DNA of 64,000 bases from Variovorax flavidus (GTDB taxonomy: Bacteria; Pseudomonadota; Gammaproteobacteria; Burkholderiales; Burkholderiaceae_C): positions 54,211-118,210 of the forward strand of contig NZ_JASZYE010000011.1 in NCBI RefSeq assembly GCF_030317145.1. The letters are read 5' to 3'. Below, piece after piece: positions 8,426 to 16,018 of this stretch. Each line of letters opens with the position of its first letter. Positions within the stretch are counted from its first letter, which is position 1. Below the pieces are notes generated by a model. The model was not told the DNA's origin. It saw nothing but the letters and a program-made list of their open reading frames with translations, and searched no databases. A program made the translations under genes and the position numbers.

Positions 8426-8830
8426 ATGGCTAAAGCTCCTGCCAACAACGCGGCACAACGCGTTCGCAAGAAGGTCCGCAAGAACGTTGCGGACGGCATC
8501 GCACACGTGCACGCTTCGTTCAACAACACGATCATCACGATCACCGACCGCCAGGGCAACGCCTTGTCGTGGGCGTCTTCGGGTGGTCAGGGCTTCAAGG
8601 GCTCGCGCAAGTCGACGCCGTTCGCTGCGCAGGTCGCTTCTGAAGTCGCCGGTCGCGCTGCGGTCGAGCAAGGCATCAAGAACCTCGACGTCGAGATTAA
8701 GGGCCCCGGTCCTGGTCGCGAATCGTCGGTGCGCGCGCTGGCCGCGCTCGGCATCCGGATCAACTCCATTGCCGACGTGACCCCGGTGCCGCACAACGGC
8801 TGCCGTCCGCAAAAGCGTCGTCGCATCTAA
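8426..8830 (+). CDS. rpsK: 30S ribosomal protein S11
   Basis: 134 residues. Family features are HVHASFNNTIITITDRQGN, SSGGQGFKGSRKSTPFAAQ and the C-terminal DVTPVPHNGCRPQKRRR tail. S11 lies on the 30S platform by the E site. Twelve bases after rpsM. It is followed by a terminator-like hairpin before rpsD. Confidence 0.98.
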   Translation: MAKAPANNAAQRVRKKVRKNVADGIAHVHASFNNTIITITDRQGNALSWASSGGQGFKGSRKSTPFAAQVASEVAGRAAVEQGIKNLDVEIKGPGPGRESSVRALAALGIRINSIADVTPVPHNGCRPQKRRRI

Positions 8831-8844
8831 GGCGAAGACGCTCG

Positions 8845-8883
8845 GCGCAGCCCGCTTCACAGCGGCTGCGCATTTTGTTTTTT
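8845..8883 (+). terminator. terminator-like hairpin between rpsK and rpsD
   Basis: Perfect 8-bp stem GCGCAGCC (8845-8852) / GGCTGCGC (8864-8871), 11-nt loop, followed by a T-rich run (8873-8883). It has the form of an intrinsic terminator but lies inside the ribosomal operon, so partial termination or attenuation upstream of rpsD-rpoA-rplQ is the likely role. Confidence 0.65.
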
Positions 8884-8961
8884 CAACAAGCCCACCGCTG
8901 TCGGCACGCCGCTGACGGCTCCCGCACCCAAGTGCGGTAGATGACACAGAAGGAAGATCAA

Positions 8962-9585
8962 GTGGCACGCTATCTCGGCCCCAAGGCCAAACTCTCCCGC
9001 CGCGAAGGCACCGACCTGTTCCTGAAGAGCGCCCGTCGCTCGATCCAGGACAAGGCCAAGTTCGACTCCAAGCCCGGTCAGCACGGCCGCACCTCGGGTC
9101 AGCGCACGTCTGACTTCGGTCTGCAACTGCGCGAAAAGCAGAAGGTCAAGCGCATGTACGGCGTGCTCGAGAAGCAGTTCCGCCGCTACTTCGAAGAAGC
9201 CGATCGCCGCCGTGGCAACACCGGCGCGAATCTGCTGTTCATCCTCGAATCGCGCCTGGACAACGTCGTCTATCGCATGGGCTTCGGCTCGACCCGCGCT
9301 GAAGCACGCCAGCTGGTGTCGCACAAGGCGATCACGGTGAACGGCCAGTCGGTCAACATCCCGTCGTACCTGGTCAAGACCGGCGACGTGATCGCCGTGC
9401 GCGACAAGTCGAAGAAGCAGACCCGCATTGCCGAGGCGCTTCAACTGGCCCAGCAAGTCGGTATCCCGGCTTGGGTCGAAGTGAATGCCGACAAGGCCGA
9501 AGGCACCTTCAAGAAGGTTCCTGATCGCGACGAATTCGCAGCCGACATCAACGAATCGCTGATCGTCGAACTGTATTCGCGTTGA
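8962..9585 (+). CDS. rpsD: 30S ribosomal protein S4
   Basis: 207 residues from GTG 8962 (MARYLGPKAKLSRREGTDLF), the family length. An in-frame ATG at 8941 would add seven residues (TQKEDQV) and place the AGGAAGA Shine-Dalgarno inside the gene, so GTG is preferred. The S4 RNA-binding domain (LESRLDNVVYRMGFGSTRAEARQLVSH) is intact. S4 nucleates 30S assembly and in E. coli represses the alpha operon. Confidence 0.97.
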   Translation: MARYLGPKAKLSRREGTDLFLKSARRSIQDKAKFDSKPGQHGRTSGQRTSDFGLQLREKQKVKRMYGVLEKQFRRYFEEADRRRGNTGANLLFILESRLDNVVYRMGFGSTRAEARQLVSHKAITVNGQSVNIPSYLVKTGDVIAVRDKSKKQTRIAEALQLAQQVGIPAWVEVNADKAEGTFKKVPDRDEFAADINESLIVELYSR

Positions 9586-9595
9586 TTTTTCAGCT

Positions 9596-9624
9596 CGCAC
9601 CCATGGGTGCGGGCCGATATTTTT
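9596..9624 (+). other. hairpin plus T-run in the rpsD-rpoA gap
   Basis: CGCACCC (9596-9602) and GGGTGCG (9605-9611) form a 7-bp perfect inverted repeat with a two-base centre. A five-T run follows at 9620-9624, eight bases away, so a classical terminator is less likely. The 130-base gap also carries CCCGCA/TGCGGG at 9640-9657. Probably a pausing, processing or attenuation region before rpoA. Confidence 0.4.
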
Positions 9625-9715
9625 GTTCACGTTCCTGCCCCGCACTTTGCTGCGGGTCAGGTGCTTCACCAGCCTTACCGGTGTAACGAGCCGGGGGTAT
9701 TGAGAGGAAGTCTGC

Positions 9716-10705
9716 ATGCAAACCACCCTGCTGAAACCCAAGACCATCCAGGTCGAGCAACTCGCGGCCAACAAGGCCAAGGTGACGCTCGAGCCGTTCG
9801 AGCGCGGCTACGGCCACACGCTTGGCAATGCACTGCGTCGCGTTCTGCTGTCGTCGATGGTCGGCTATTCGGCCACCGAAGTCACGATCGCCGGCGTTCT
9901 GCACGAGTACTCGTCGATCGATGGGGTGCAGGAAGACGTCGTCAACATTCTGCTGAACCTCAAGGGCGTGGTGTTCAAGCTCCACAACCGCGATGAAGTC
10001 ACGCTGAGCCTGCGCAAGGACGGCGAAGGCGCGGTCACGGCATCGGACATCCAGACGCCGCACGACGTCGAGATCATCAATCCGGACCACGTGATTGCCC
10101 ACCTGTCGCAAGGCGGCAAGCTGGACATGCAGATCAAGGTCGAAAAGGGTCGTGGCTACGTGCCCGGCACGATGCGCCGCTATGCGGACGAGCCGACCAA
10201 GTCGATCGGCCGTATCGTCCTGGACGCTTCGTTCTCGCCCGTCAAGCGCGTGAGCTACACGGTTGAAAGCGCCCGCGTCGAGCAGCGCACCGACCTGGAC
10301 AAGCTGCTGGTCGAAATCGAAACCAACGGCGCGATCACGGCTGAAGACGCAGTCCGCGCTTCGGCTAAAATCCTGGTTGAGCAACTGGCTGTGTTCGCGC
10401 AGCTCGAAGGCGGCGAACTCGCTGCGTTCGACGCTCCCGCACCGCGTAGCGCCCAGCAATTCGATCCGATCCTGCTGCGCCCGGTCGACGAACTCGAACT
10501 CACGGTCCGTTCTGCGAACTGCCTGAAGGCCGAGAACATCTATTACATCGGTGATCTGATCCAGCGCACCGAAAACGAGCTGCTCAAGACCCCGAACCTG
10601 GGTCGCAAGTCGCTCAACGAAATCAAGGAAGTGCTCGCCTCCCGCGGCCTGACCTTGGGCATGAAGCTCGAAAGCTGGCCGCCGGCCGGCCTCGACAAGC
10701 GTTGA
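9716..10705 (+). CDS. rpoA: DNA-directed RNA polymerase subunit alpha
   Basis: 329 residues, the standard length. The N-terminal dimerisation domain (PFERGYGHTLGNALRRVLLS from ~residue 28) assembles the enzyme. The C-terminal domain (from ~residue 250, ELTVRSANCLKAENIYYIG and LLKTPNLGRKSLNEIKEVL) binds UP elements and activators. It has a clear GAGGAAG Shine-Dalgarno and normal alpha-operon placement before rplQ. Confidence 0.99.
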   Translation: MQTTLLKPKTIQVEQLAANKAKVTLEPFERGYGHTLGNALRRVLLSSMVGYSATEVTIAGVLHEYSSIDGVQEDVVNILLNLKGVVFKLHNRDEVTLSLRKDGEGAVTASDIQTPHDVEIINPDHVIAHLSQGGKLDMQIKVEKGRGYVPGTMRRYADEPTKSIGRIVLDASFSPVKRVSYTVESARVEQRTDLDKLLVEIETNGAITAEDAVRASAKILVEQLAVFAQLEGGELAAFDAPAPRSAQQFDPILLRPVDELELTVRSANCLKAENIYYIGDLIQRTENELLKTPNLGRKSLNEIKEVLASRGLTLGMKLESWPPAGLDKR

Positions 10706-10738
10706 TTTTTTAGCGGCTCGCGAGGGCCGCAGTGCACC

Positions 10739-10768
10739 AGGCAGTACCTGACACGGCTGCCTGTTTTT
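10739..10768 (+). terminator. terminator-like hairpin between rpoA and rplQ
   Basis: AGGCAG (10739-10744) pairs with CTGCCT (10757-10762), followed by GTTTTTAT. A second short hairpin, GCGGC/GCCGC, precedes it at about 10713-10730. The stem is only 6 bp, so partial termination or a pause before rplQ is more likely than full termination. Confidence 0.45.
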
Positions 10769-10788
10769 ATAAAGTAAAGGAAAGCACC

Positions 10789-11190
10789 ATGCGTCACGGA
10801 CACGGACTCCGCAAACTCAACCGCACCAGCTCGCACCGCCTTGCGATGCTGCAAAACATGATGAATTCGCTCATCGAGCACGAAGTCATCAAGACCACGG
10901 TCCCCAAGGCCAAGGAACTGCGCCGCGTCATCGAACCGATGATCACGCTGGCCAAGAAGCCCACGGTTGCCAACAAGCGCCTCGCATTCGACCGCCTGCG
11001 CGACCGCGACAGCGTCGTGAAGCTCTTCGGCGAACTCGGCCCGCGCTTCCAGGCACGTCCGGGCGGCTACACCCGCATCCTGAAAATGGGTTTCCGCGTC
11101 GGCGACAACGCACCGATGGCTCTGGTCGAACTGGTCGACCGTCCTGAAGTGACAGAAATTTCTGCCGACGAGCAAAACGCCGCAGAATAA
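10789..11190 (+). CDS. rplQ: 50S ribosomal protein L17
   Basis: 133 residues starting MRHGHGLRKLNRTSSHRLAM at ATG 10789, preceded by AAAGGAAAG. The in-frame extension back to 10732 runs through the hairpin region and is not family sequence. Contains TLAKKPTVANKRLAFDRLRD. Last gene of the ribosomal cluster; its final codons overlap the upstream half of the tRNA promoter. Confidence 0.97.
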   Translation: MRHGHGLRKLNRTSSHRLAMLQNMMNSLIEHEVIKTTVPKAKELRRVIEPMITLAKKPTVANKRLAFDRLRDRDSVVKLFGELGPRFQARPGGYTRILKMGFRVGDNAPMALVELVDRPEVTEISADEQNAAE

Positions 11191-11192
11191 GC

Positions 11193-11198
11193 TATAAT
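11193..11198 (+). promoter_or_regulatory. -10 box of the tRNA-fMet gene
   Basis: A perfect TATAAT lies two bases after the rplQ stop and 11 bases before the mature tRNA 5' end, giving a start near 11205. The -35 position falls in rplQ codons and matches poorly. The tRNA may also be read from the ribosomal operon, as no terminator lies between. Confidence 0.6.
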
Positions 11199-11208
11199 TC
11201 CATCTTGC

Positions 11209-11285
<77 letters not shown>

Positions 11286-11313
11286 AATTCACGGCGATAA
11301 AAAGTCGTCGATT

Positions 11314-11348
11314 AAAAAAAGCCCACTTCGGTGGGCTTTTTTGTTTTT
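11314..11348 (+). terminator. intrinsic terminator after the tRNA
   Basis: GCCCAC-TTCG-GTGGGC (11321-11336) with a TTCG tetraloop, preceded by seven A and followed by TTTTTTGTTTTT. It ends the ribosomal/tRNA unit. The A-run makes it potentially bidirectional, so it could also stop transcripts from the facing abm-like operon. Confidence 0.93.
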
Positions 11349-11386
11349 CACTCCACCCAAAAGTCGCCCCGCCGATTTCCCTATTC

Positions 11387-11478
11387 AGAAATGCCGCGGA
11401 TCCGGCTTCGCCGGCCCGCCAGCATTGCCCCCGGCAAGGGGGTGGGCGCGGCGACACGAAGTGCGCGAAGCCTGGGGG
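11387..11478 (-). repeat. three-hairpin intergenic repeat, copy 1 (after ridA-like gene)
   Basis: Read on the minus strand it starts CCCCCAGGCTTCGCGCAC exactly at the stop codon of the RidA gene and ends GCATTTCTG. Hairpin 1 is GCGCAC-TTC-GTGTCGC, hairpin 2 is CCCCC...GGGGG, and hairpin 3 has outer arms AATGC/GCATT and inner arms CCGGC/GCCGG. Sense orientation with respect to the RidA gene. Confidence 0.9.
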
Positions 11479-11880
11479 TTAGTCCGGATCCGGAACCACC
11501 GCGGTAACCTCGATCTCGACCTTGGCCCGCGCTTCCACCAGCGCCGCCACCTGCACGCACGTCATCGCCGGGAAGTTCTTTCCCATGGCCTCGCGGTAGA
11601 CACCGCCAAGCTCGCCCAGACGCCGGTTGTATTCATCGCGATCCACGATGTACCACGTCATGCGGACCATGTGCTCAGGTCCCGCGCCGGCTTCACGCAA
11701 CACCTCGACGATATTGCGCAGGGCTTGGCCCGTCTGTTCGATGAAATCGTCGGATTCGAACTGCTGCTGCCCGTTCCACCCGATCTGGCCTCCGACGAAC
11801 ACCATCGTGCCGCGCGCTGCAACACCGTTTGCGTAGCCCTTGGGGGGCATCCAGCCAGGGGGCTGCAAGAATTTCATCAT
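11479..11880 (-). CDS. RidA/YjgF-family protein of the aryl-CoA operon
   Basis: 133 residues. RidA-type trimeric fold signatures include VFVGGQIGWNGQQQFES, QTGQALRNIVEVLREAGAGPEHMVRMTWY and FPAMTCVQVAALVEARAKVEIEV. RidA proteins deaminate reactive enamines/imines. A relative is encoded in the 2-aminobenzoyl-CoA (abm) cluster of Azoarcus, where hydrolysis of an imine formed after ring reduction is a plausible role. The ATG overlaps the stop of the CoA ligase by four bases, so it is the last gene of the operon. Confidence 0.88.
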   Translation of the reverse strand: MMKFLQPPGWMPPKGYANGVAARGTMVFVGGQIGWNGQQQFESDDFIEQTGQALRNIVEVLREAGAGPEHMVRMTWYIVDRDEYNRRLGELGGVYREAMGKNFPAMTCVQVAALVEARAKVEIEVTAVVPDPD

Positions 11881-13496
11881 GTCAATTGCCTCAGTTTGAA
11901 TCGTTGGAGTTTCCCGGTTTCGGTGCGCGGCAGGCTGGCTACGAATGCAACTTCACGGGGGTATTTGAAAGGGGCGATGGTCGCCTTGACGTGATCCTGC
12001 AGCGCCTTGACGAGTACGGCATCGCCGGTGTGGCCGGGCTTGAGGACGCAGAACGCCTTGACGATCATCCCGCGCTCTTCGTCGGGCTTGCCGATCACGC
12101 CGCATTCGGCGACAGCCGGGTGCTTCAGCAGCGCATCCTCGACCTCGGGGCCGCCCACGTTGTAGCCCGCCGTGACGATCATGTCGTCGGCGCGCGACTG
12201 GTAGAAGAAATAGCCGTCCTCGTCCTCAACGAACGCATCGCCGGGGTAGTTCCAGCCGTTGCGGACGTAGTCGGCTTGCCTCGGGTCGTCGAGGTAGCGG
12301 CAACCGACCGGCCCGACGATGGCGAGCCTGCCGACCGTGCCACGCGGCACCTCGTTGCCCTCGTCGTCCACGATCTTCGCGGTGAAGCCCGGCACCGCCT
12401 TGCCTACGGCGCCCCGGCGGACGTCGTCGCCGGCCGCCGAGATGTAGATATGGAACACCTCGGTCCCGCCGATGCCGTCCAGCATCTCGATCCCGGTGGC
12501 CTGTTTCCAGAGCTGGCGTGTCGCATCGGGCAGGGCTTCGCCGGCGCTCACGCTGATGCGCAGGCTCGGCACGCCGGCAGCCTTCGCGAAGGCCGCCATC
12601 TGCCGGTAGAACGTGGGTGCCGTGTAGCAAATGGTGGCGCCGATGTCGCGGATGACGTTGACCATGGTCTCCGGCGTGTACGGCGCGTTGTGAAAATACA
12701 CTGAGGCACCAGCCCACATCGGGAAGATCAGCAGCCCGCCCAGCCCGAAGGTGAACGCCAGCGGCGGCGAACCGATCACGATGTCGTCGCTGCGGGCCCG
12801 CAGGATATGGCGCGGCCAGGTCTGGCACATCGCGAGCACGTCGCGGTGCGTCGTCACCGGCGCCTTGGGCTTGCCGGTGGTGCCCGAGGTGAAGGCCAGG
12901 AGCGCAATGTCGTCGGCCGCTGTCGGGCAGGCCTTGAAGACACCGCTCTTGGCGGCAGCGCGTGCTTCCAATGCGTCGGAAGCTTCCGGCAGATTGAACG
13001 CCACGATCGTCGCGAGCACCGGATGCGCCTGTTGCGCCGTCCGCAGTTCGTCGAGCAGCTTGCCCTCGCACAGCGCGACCACCGGCTGCGACTTCTCGAT
13101 GATGTCGCCCAGTTCCTTGGCGCGCAGCAGCGGCATGGTGGCGACCGCAATCAGCCCGGCCTTGACCACCGCGAGCCACGCCAGCGCCATCGCGATCGAG
13201 TTGCCGCCGCGCAGCAGCACGCGGTTGCCGGGAACGAGGCCCAGGTCTTCGGTCAGCACCTGGGCGATGCGGTCGACTTCCACCGCGGCCTCGGCGTAGG
13301 TGAGCGTCCGGCCCGGCGAGCGCAGCATCAGCTTGTCGCCGAAGCCCTTCGACGGGGCCTTGTCGAGCAATTCCTCCACCAGGTTCAGCTGGTCCGGCAA
13401 GCGGAGCTCAGGCAGGTCGTACCGGAAGATCGGCAACTGATCCGCCGGCGGCAGCCGGTCATGCACGAAGCGATCGATCTGCGCGCTTGGGGTCAT
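11877..13496 (-). CDS. aryl-CoA ligase, 2-aminobenzoate/benzoate-CoA ligase type
   Basis: 539 residues of the ANL adenylate-forming superfamily. Visible are the P-loop LLAFTSGTTGKPKAPVTTH (~residues 195-215), the A5-like DGIGGTEVFHIYIS, the hinge motif YFFYQSRADDMIVTAGYNV and the C-terminal lysine region LPRTETGKLQRFKLRQL. Activates an aromatic acid with ATP and CoA. Similarity is to the 2-aminobenzoate/benzoate-CoA ligase branch; exact substrate is inferred from the operon. Overlaps both neighbours by four bases. It would make the substrate of the fused monooxygenase encoded upstream. Confidence 0.85.
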   Translation of the reverse strand: MTPSAQIDRFVHDRLPPADQLPIFRYDLPELRLPDQLNLVEELLDKAPSKGFGDKLMLRSPGRTLTYAEAAVEVDRIAQVLTEDLGLVPGNRVLLRGGNSIAMALAWLAVVKAGLIAVATMPLLRAKELGDIIEKSQPVVALCEGKLLDELRTAQQAHPVLATIVAFNLPEASDALEARAAAKSGVFKACPTAADDIALLAFTSGTTGKPKAPVTTHRDVLAMCQTWPRHILRARSDDIVIGSPPLAFTFGLGGLLIFPMWAGASVYFHNAPYTPETMVNVIRDIGATICYTAPTFYRQMAAFAKAAGVPSLRISVSAGEALPDATRQLWKQATGIEMLDGIGGTEVFHIYISAAGDDVRRGAVGKAVPGFTAKIVDDEGNEVPRGTVGRLAIVGPVGCRYLDDPRQADYVRNGWNYPGDAFVEDEDGYFFYQSRADDMIVTAGYNVGGPEVEDALLKHPAVAECGVIGKPDEERGMIVKAFCVLKPGHTGDAVLVKALQDHVKATIAPFKYPREVAFVASLPRTETGKLQRFKLRQLT

Positions 13497-14686
13497 TTGT
13501 TCCTCAGGACGGCCTTGCCAATGATCAGTTGCTGGACTTCCGTTGCGCCTTCGTAGATGCGCAACGAGCGGATATCGCGGTAAAGGCTCTCGACCTTGGT
13601 CCCGACCTTCACGCCGAGGCCGCCGTGCATCTGCAGCGCCATGTCGATCACGCGGCTAGCGTTCTCGGTGGCGCACATCTTGGCCATGGCCGCGGCAGCA
13701 GTGAGGTCGCCGACGGCGGGCTCGCCACGCCGTTCGCTGTCGTCGCGCATCCAGGCGGCGCGGTAGGTCAGGAGCGCGGCGCTGTCGATCAGCGCGGCCA
13801 TCTCGCCGAGCTTGGCTTGCGTGAGCTGGAAGTCGGCCAGCGTCTGGCCGAACATCTTGCGCTTCTGCGCGTGCTGGATGGCTTCGGACAACGCGCGCCG
13901 GGCCATGCCGAGCGCGGCGCCGGCGACGGAGGCGCGGAAGATGTCGAGCGTGCGCATCGCCAGCTTGAAGCCGCCGTTCAACTCGCCCAGCTGCGCGCTG
14001 CGCGGCACGGTGCAGCCGTCGAAGCGCAGGGTCGCCAGCGGGTGCGGCGCCATCACCTCGATGTGGCCGGAGGTGTCGAGTCCCGGCGTCGTCGCATCGA
14101 CGATGAAGGCCGTGATGCCGCGCGATCCGGCTCCGGGATCGGTCTTTGCGAACACGCAGTAGAAGTCGGCGATGCCGCCATTGCTGATCCAGGTCTTCTC
14201 GCCCGTCAGGCGCCAACCGTCCGCAGTGGCTTCGGCGCGCATCGCCATCGCGCCGACGTCTGACCCCGCATCGGGTTCGCTGAGCGCGAAAGCCGCGATC
14301 TTCTCGCCGCGACCCACCGGTGCGAGGTAGCCGGAATGCTGTTCCGGCGTGCCTGCCAGCGTGATCGCCCCGCTGCCCAGACCCTGCATCGCAAACGCGA
14401 AGTCCGCCAGTGGCGAGTGAAAGGCGAGGGTTTCGCGAAGCAGCACCAGGGCGCGCGAATCGAGCCGGTCCAGCGCACCGCCCGACGCGGCCGGCACGCA
14501 ATAGCGCAGCCAGCCGCCCTGGCCGAGGCGCCGGACCCAGTCGCGGCAAGCGGCACGGTCGTCGCGCTCGTCGACCGACTGCGCAGAGGCCCAGGGCAAC
14601 AGGTCACGTGCGAGCGCGCGATGCGCGTCGTCGAAGAAGGGCAGCGCGAGATGCGCCGTGGAGGGGTCGACAGCAGATGCAGCCAT
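13493..14686 (-). CDS. acyl-CoA dehydrogenase
   Basis: 397 residues with the three-domain acyl-CoA dehydrogenase layout: FALSEPDAGSDVGAMAMRAE (FAD/substrate loop), TGEKTWISNGGIADFYCVFA, and C-terminal MHGGLGVKVGTKVESLYRDIRSLRIYEGATEVQ. FAD-dependent alpha,beta-dehydrogenation of an acyl-CoA. In this operon it probably acts on the non-aromatic ring or ring-opened CoA intermediate. Stop overlaps the ligase start by four bases; it starts three bases after the hydratase stop. Confidence 0.9.
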   Translation of the reverse strand: MAASAVDPSTAHLALPFFDDAHRALARDLLPWASAQSVDERDDRAACRDWVRRLGQGGWLRYCVPAASGGALDRLDSRALVLLRETLAFHSPLADFAFAMQGLGSGAITLAGTPEQHSGYLAPVGRGEKIAAFALSEPDAGSDVGAMAMRAEATADGWRLTGEKTWISNGGIADFYCVFAKTDPGAGSRGITAFIVDATTPGLDTSGHIEVMAPHPLATLRFDGCTVPRSAQLGELNGGFKLAMRTLDIFRASVAGAALGMARRALSEAIQHAQKRKMFGQTLADFQLTQAKLGEMAALIDSAALLTYRAAWMRDDSERRGEPAVGDLTAAAAMAKMCATENASRVIDMALQMHGGLGVKVGTKVESLYRDIRSLRIYEGATEVQQLIIGKAVLRNK

Positions 14687-14689
14687 GGA

Positions 14690-15544
14690 TCAGTCCCCCC
14701 CGAACACAGGCTTGCGCTTGGCGGCGAAAGCTTCGTAGGCGCGCTTGAAGTCCTCGGTCTGCATGCAGATCGCCTGGGCCTGCGCTTCGGCTTCGATGGC
14801 CTGGTCGATGGTCATGGACCACTCCTGCGACAGCATGGTCTTGGTCATGCCGTGCGCAAAGCTCGGGCCTTCCGCGAGATCGCGGGCCGTCGCCGTGGCT
14901 GCGGCCAGCAGTGCGTCGCTCTCGTGCAGCGCATTGAAGAAGCCCCAGGCGTGGCCTTCCTGCGCCGTCATAGCGCGGCCGGTGAAGAGCAGCTCGGACG
15001 CACGGCCCTGGCCGATCATGCGAGGCAGCAGCGCACAGGCGCCCATGTCGGCGCCCGCCAGCCCGACGCGCGTGAAGAGAAACGCGGTGCGCGTCGAGGG
15101 CGTTCCGTAGCGCAGGTCGCAGGCCAGCGCAATCATCGCGCCGGCGCCGGCACACACGCCGTCGATCGCACCGACGATCGGCTGCGGGCAGTGGCGAATG
15201 GCCTTCACCAGATCACCCGTCATGCGCGTGAACTCCAGCAGTTCGGGCATGCGCATGCGCGTGAGCGGGCCGATGATTTCATGCACGTCGCCGCCGGAGC
15301 AGAAGTTGCCGCCGGCGCCGGTGACGACGATGGCCTTCACGTCGGTCGCGAAGCTCAGCGCGCGGAACAGGTCGCGCAGCTCGGCGTACGAATCGAAAGT
15401 CAGCGGATTCTTGCGCTCGGGCCGGTTCAGCGTGATCGTGCCGACGCCAGCGTCGAAGGACCACGAGAAATGCTCGGCCACGTAGCCGGCCTTGGGTTCG
15501 AACTGCGCGCGCATAGGACTGTCCGCGCCGATATAGTGCTTCAT
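14690..15544 (-). CDS. enoyl-CoA hydratase/isomerase family protein
   Basis: 284 residues from ATG 15544 (MKHYIGADSPMRAQFEPKAG). The crotonase fold is shown by VGTITLNRPERKNPLTFDSY, IVVTGAGGNFCSGGDVHEI (oxyanion-hole glycine) and IVGAIDGVCAGAGAMIALAC. Likely hydrates or hydrolyses a CoA intermediate in the same pathway as its neighbours. An in-frame extension to 15652 overlaps the MarR gene and is not family sequence. The ATG overlaps the MarR stop by four bases. Confidence 0.9.
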   Translation of the reverse strand: MKHYIGADSPMRAQFEPKAGYVAEHFSWSFDAGVGTITLNRPERKNPLTFDSYAELRDLFRALSFATDVKAIVVTGAGGNFCSGGDVHEIIGPLTRMRMPELLEFTRMTGDLVKAIRHCPQPIVGAIDGVCAGAGAMIALACDLRYGTPSTRTAFLFTRVGLAGADMGACALLPRMIGQGRASELLFTGRAMTAQEGHAWGFFNALHESDALLAAATATARDLAEGPSFAHGMTKTMLSQEWSMTIDQAIEAEAQAQAICMQTEDFKRAYEAFAAKRKPVFGGD

Positions 15545-16017
15545 AGGGTCTCCGCCATTTGTTGATGTGAGTGTTGCTTGACCTTGCCGAGCAGCTTGTG
15601 CAGCTGGGCGATTTCCTTCGGATTCAGCGCCGAGAACGCATCGCAGATCCACGCCTCGTGCTGCTGCGCCATGTCATTGAAGAGCTTGCGGCCGCGCGCC
15701 GTGAGGCGCACGCGCCAGGCGCGCCGGTCGCCTGCGACATTCACGCGCTCCACGAGTCCTTCGATCACCAGTTGATCGGTGATGCCGGTGACGTTGCCGC
15801 CCGTGACCATCATGCGGCGCGACAGCTCGTTCATCTTCAGGCCGTCGGGCGAACGCTCCAGCTGCGACAGGAGATCGAAGCGGGGGAGGGTGGTCGCGAA
15901 CTGCTCGCGCAATTCGTTGCGCACCTGCTTCTCGATCAGCTGCGTGCAGGTCAGCAGGCGCAGCCAGAGCCGCAACTCGTCCGGGTGTTCGCTGTGGGCG
16001 CGCGCTTCGAGGTCCAT
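15541..16017 (-). CDS. MarR-family regulator inside the aryl-CoA operon
   Basis: 158 residues from ATG 16017 (MDLEARAHSEHPDELRLWLR). The winged helix is visible: LPRFDLLSQLERSPDGLKMNE, SRRMMVTGGNVTGITDQLV (recognition helix) and the wing RVNVAGDRRAWRVRLT. MarR regulators of aryl-CoA pathways commonly release DNA on binding an aryl-CoA. As second gene of the operon it is probably autoregulated through the palindrome at 18384-18401. It overlaps the next gene by four bases. Confidence 0.9.
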   Translation of the reverse strand: MDLEARAHSEHPDELRLWLRLLTCTQLIEKQVRNELREQFATTLPRFDLLSQLERSPDGLKMNELSRRMMVTGGNVTGITDQLVIEGLVERVNVAGDRRAWRVRLTARGRKLFNDMAQQHEAWICDAFSALNPKEIAQLHKLLGKVKQHSHQQMAETL

Positions 16018-16018
16018 G

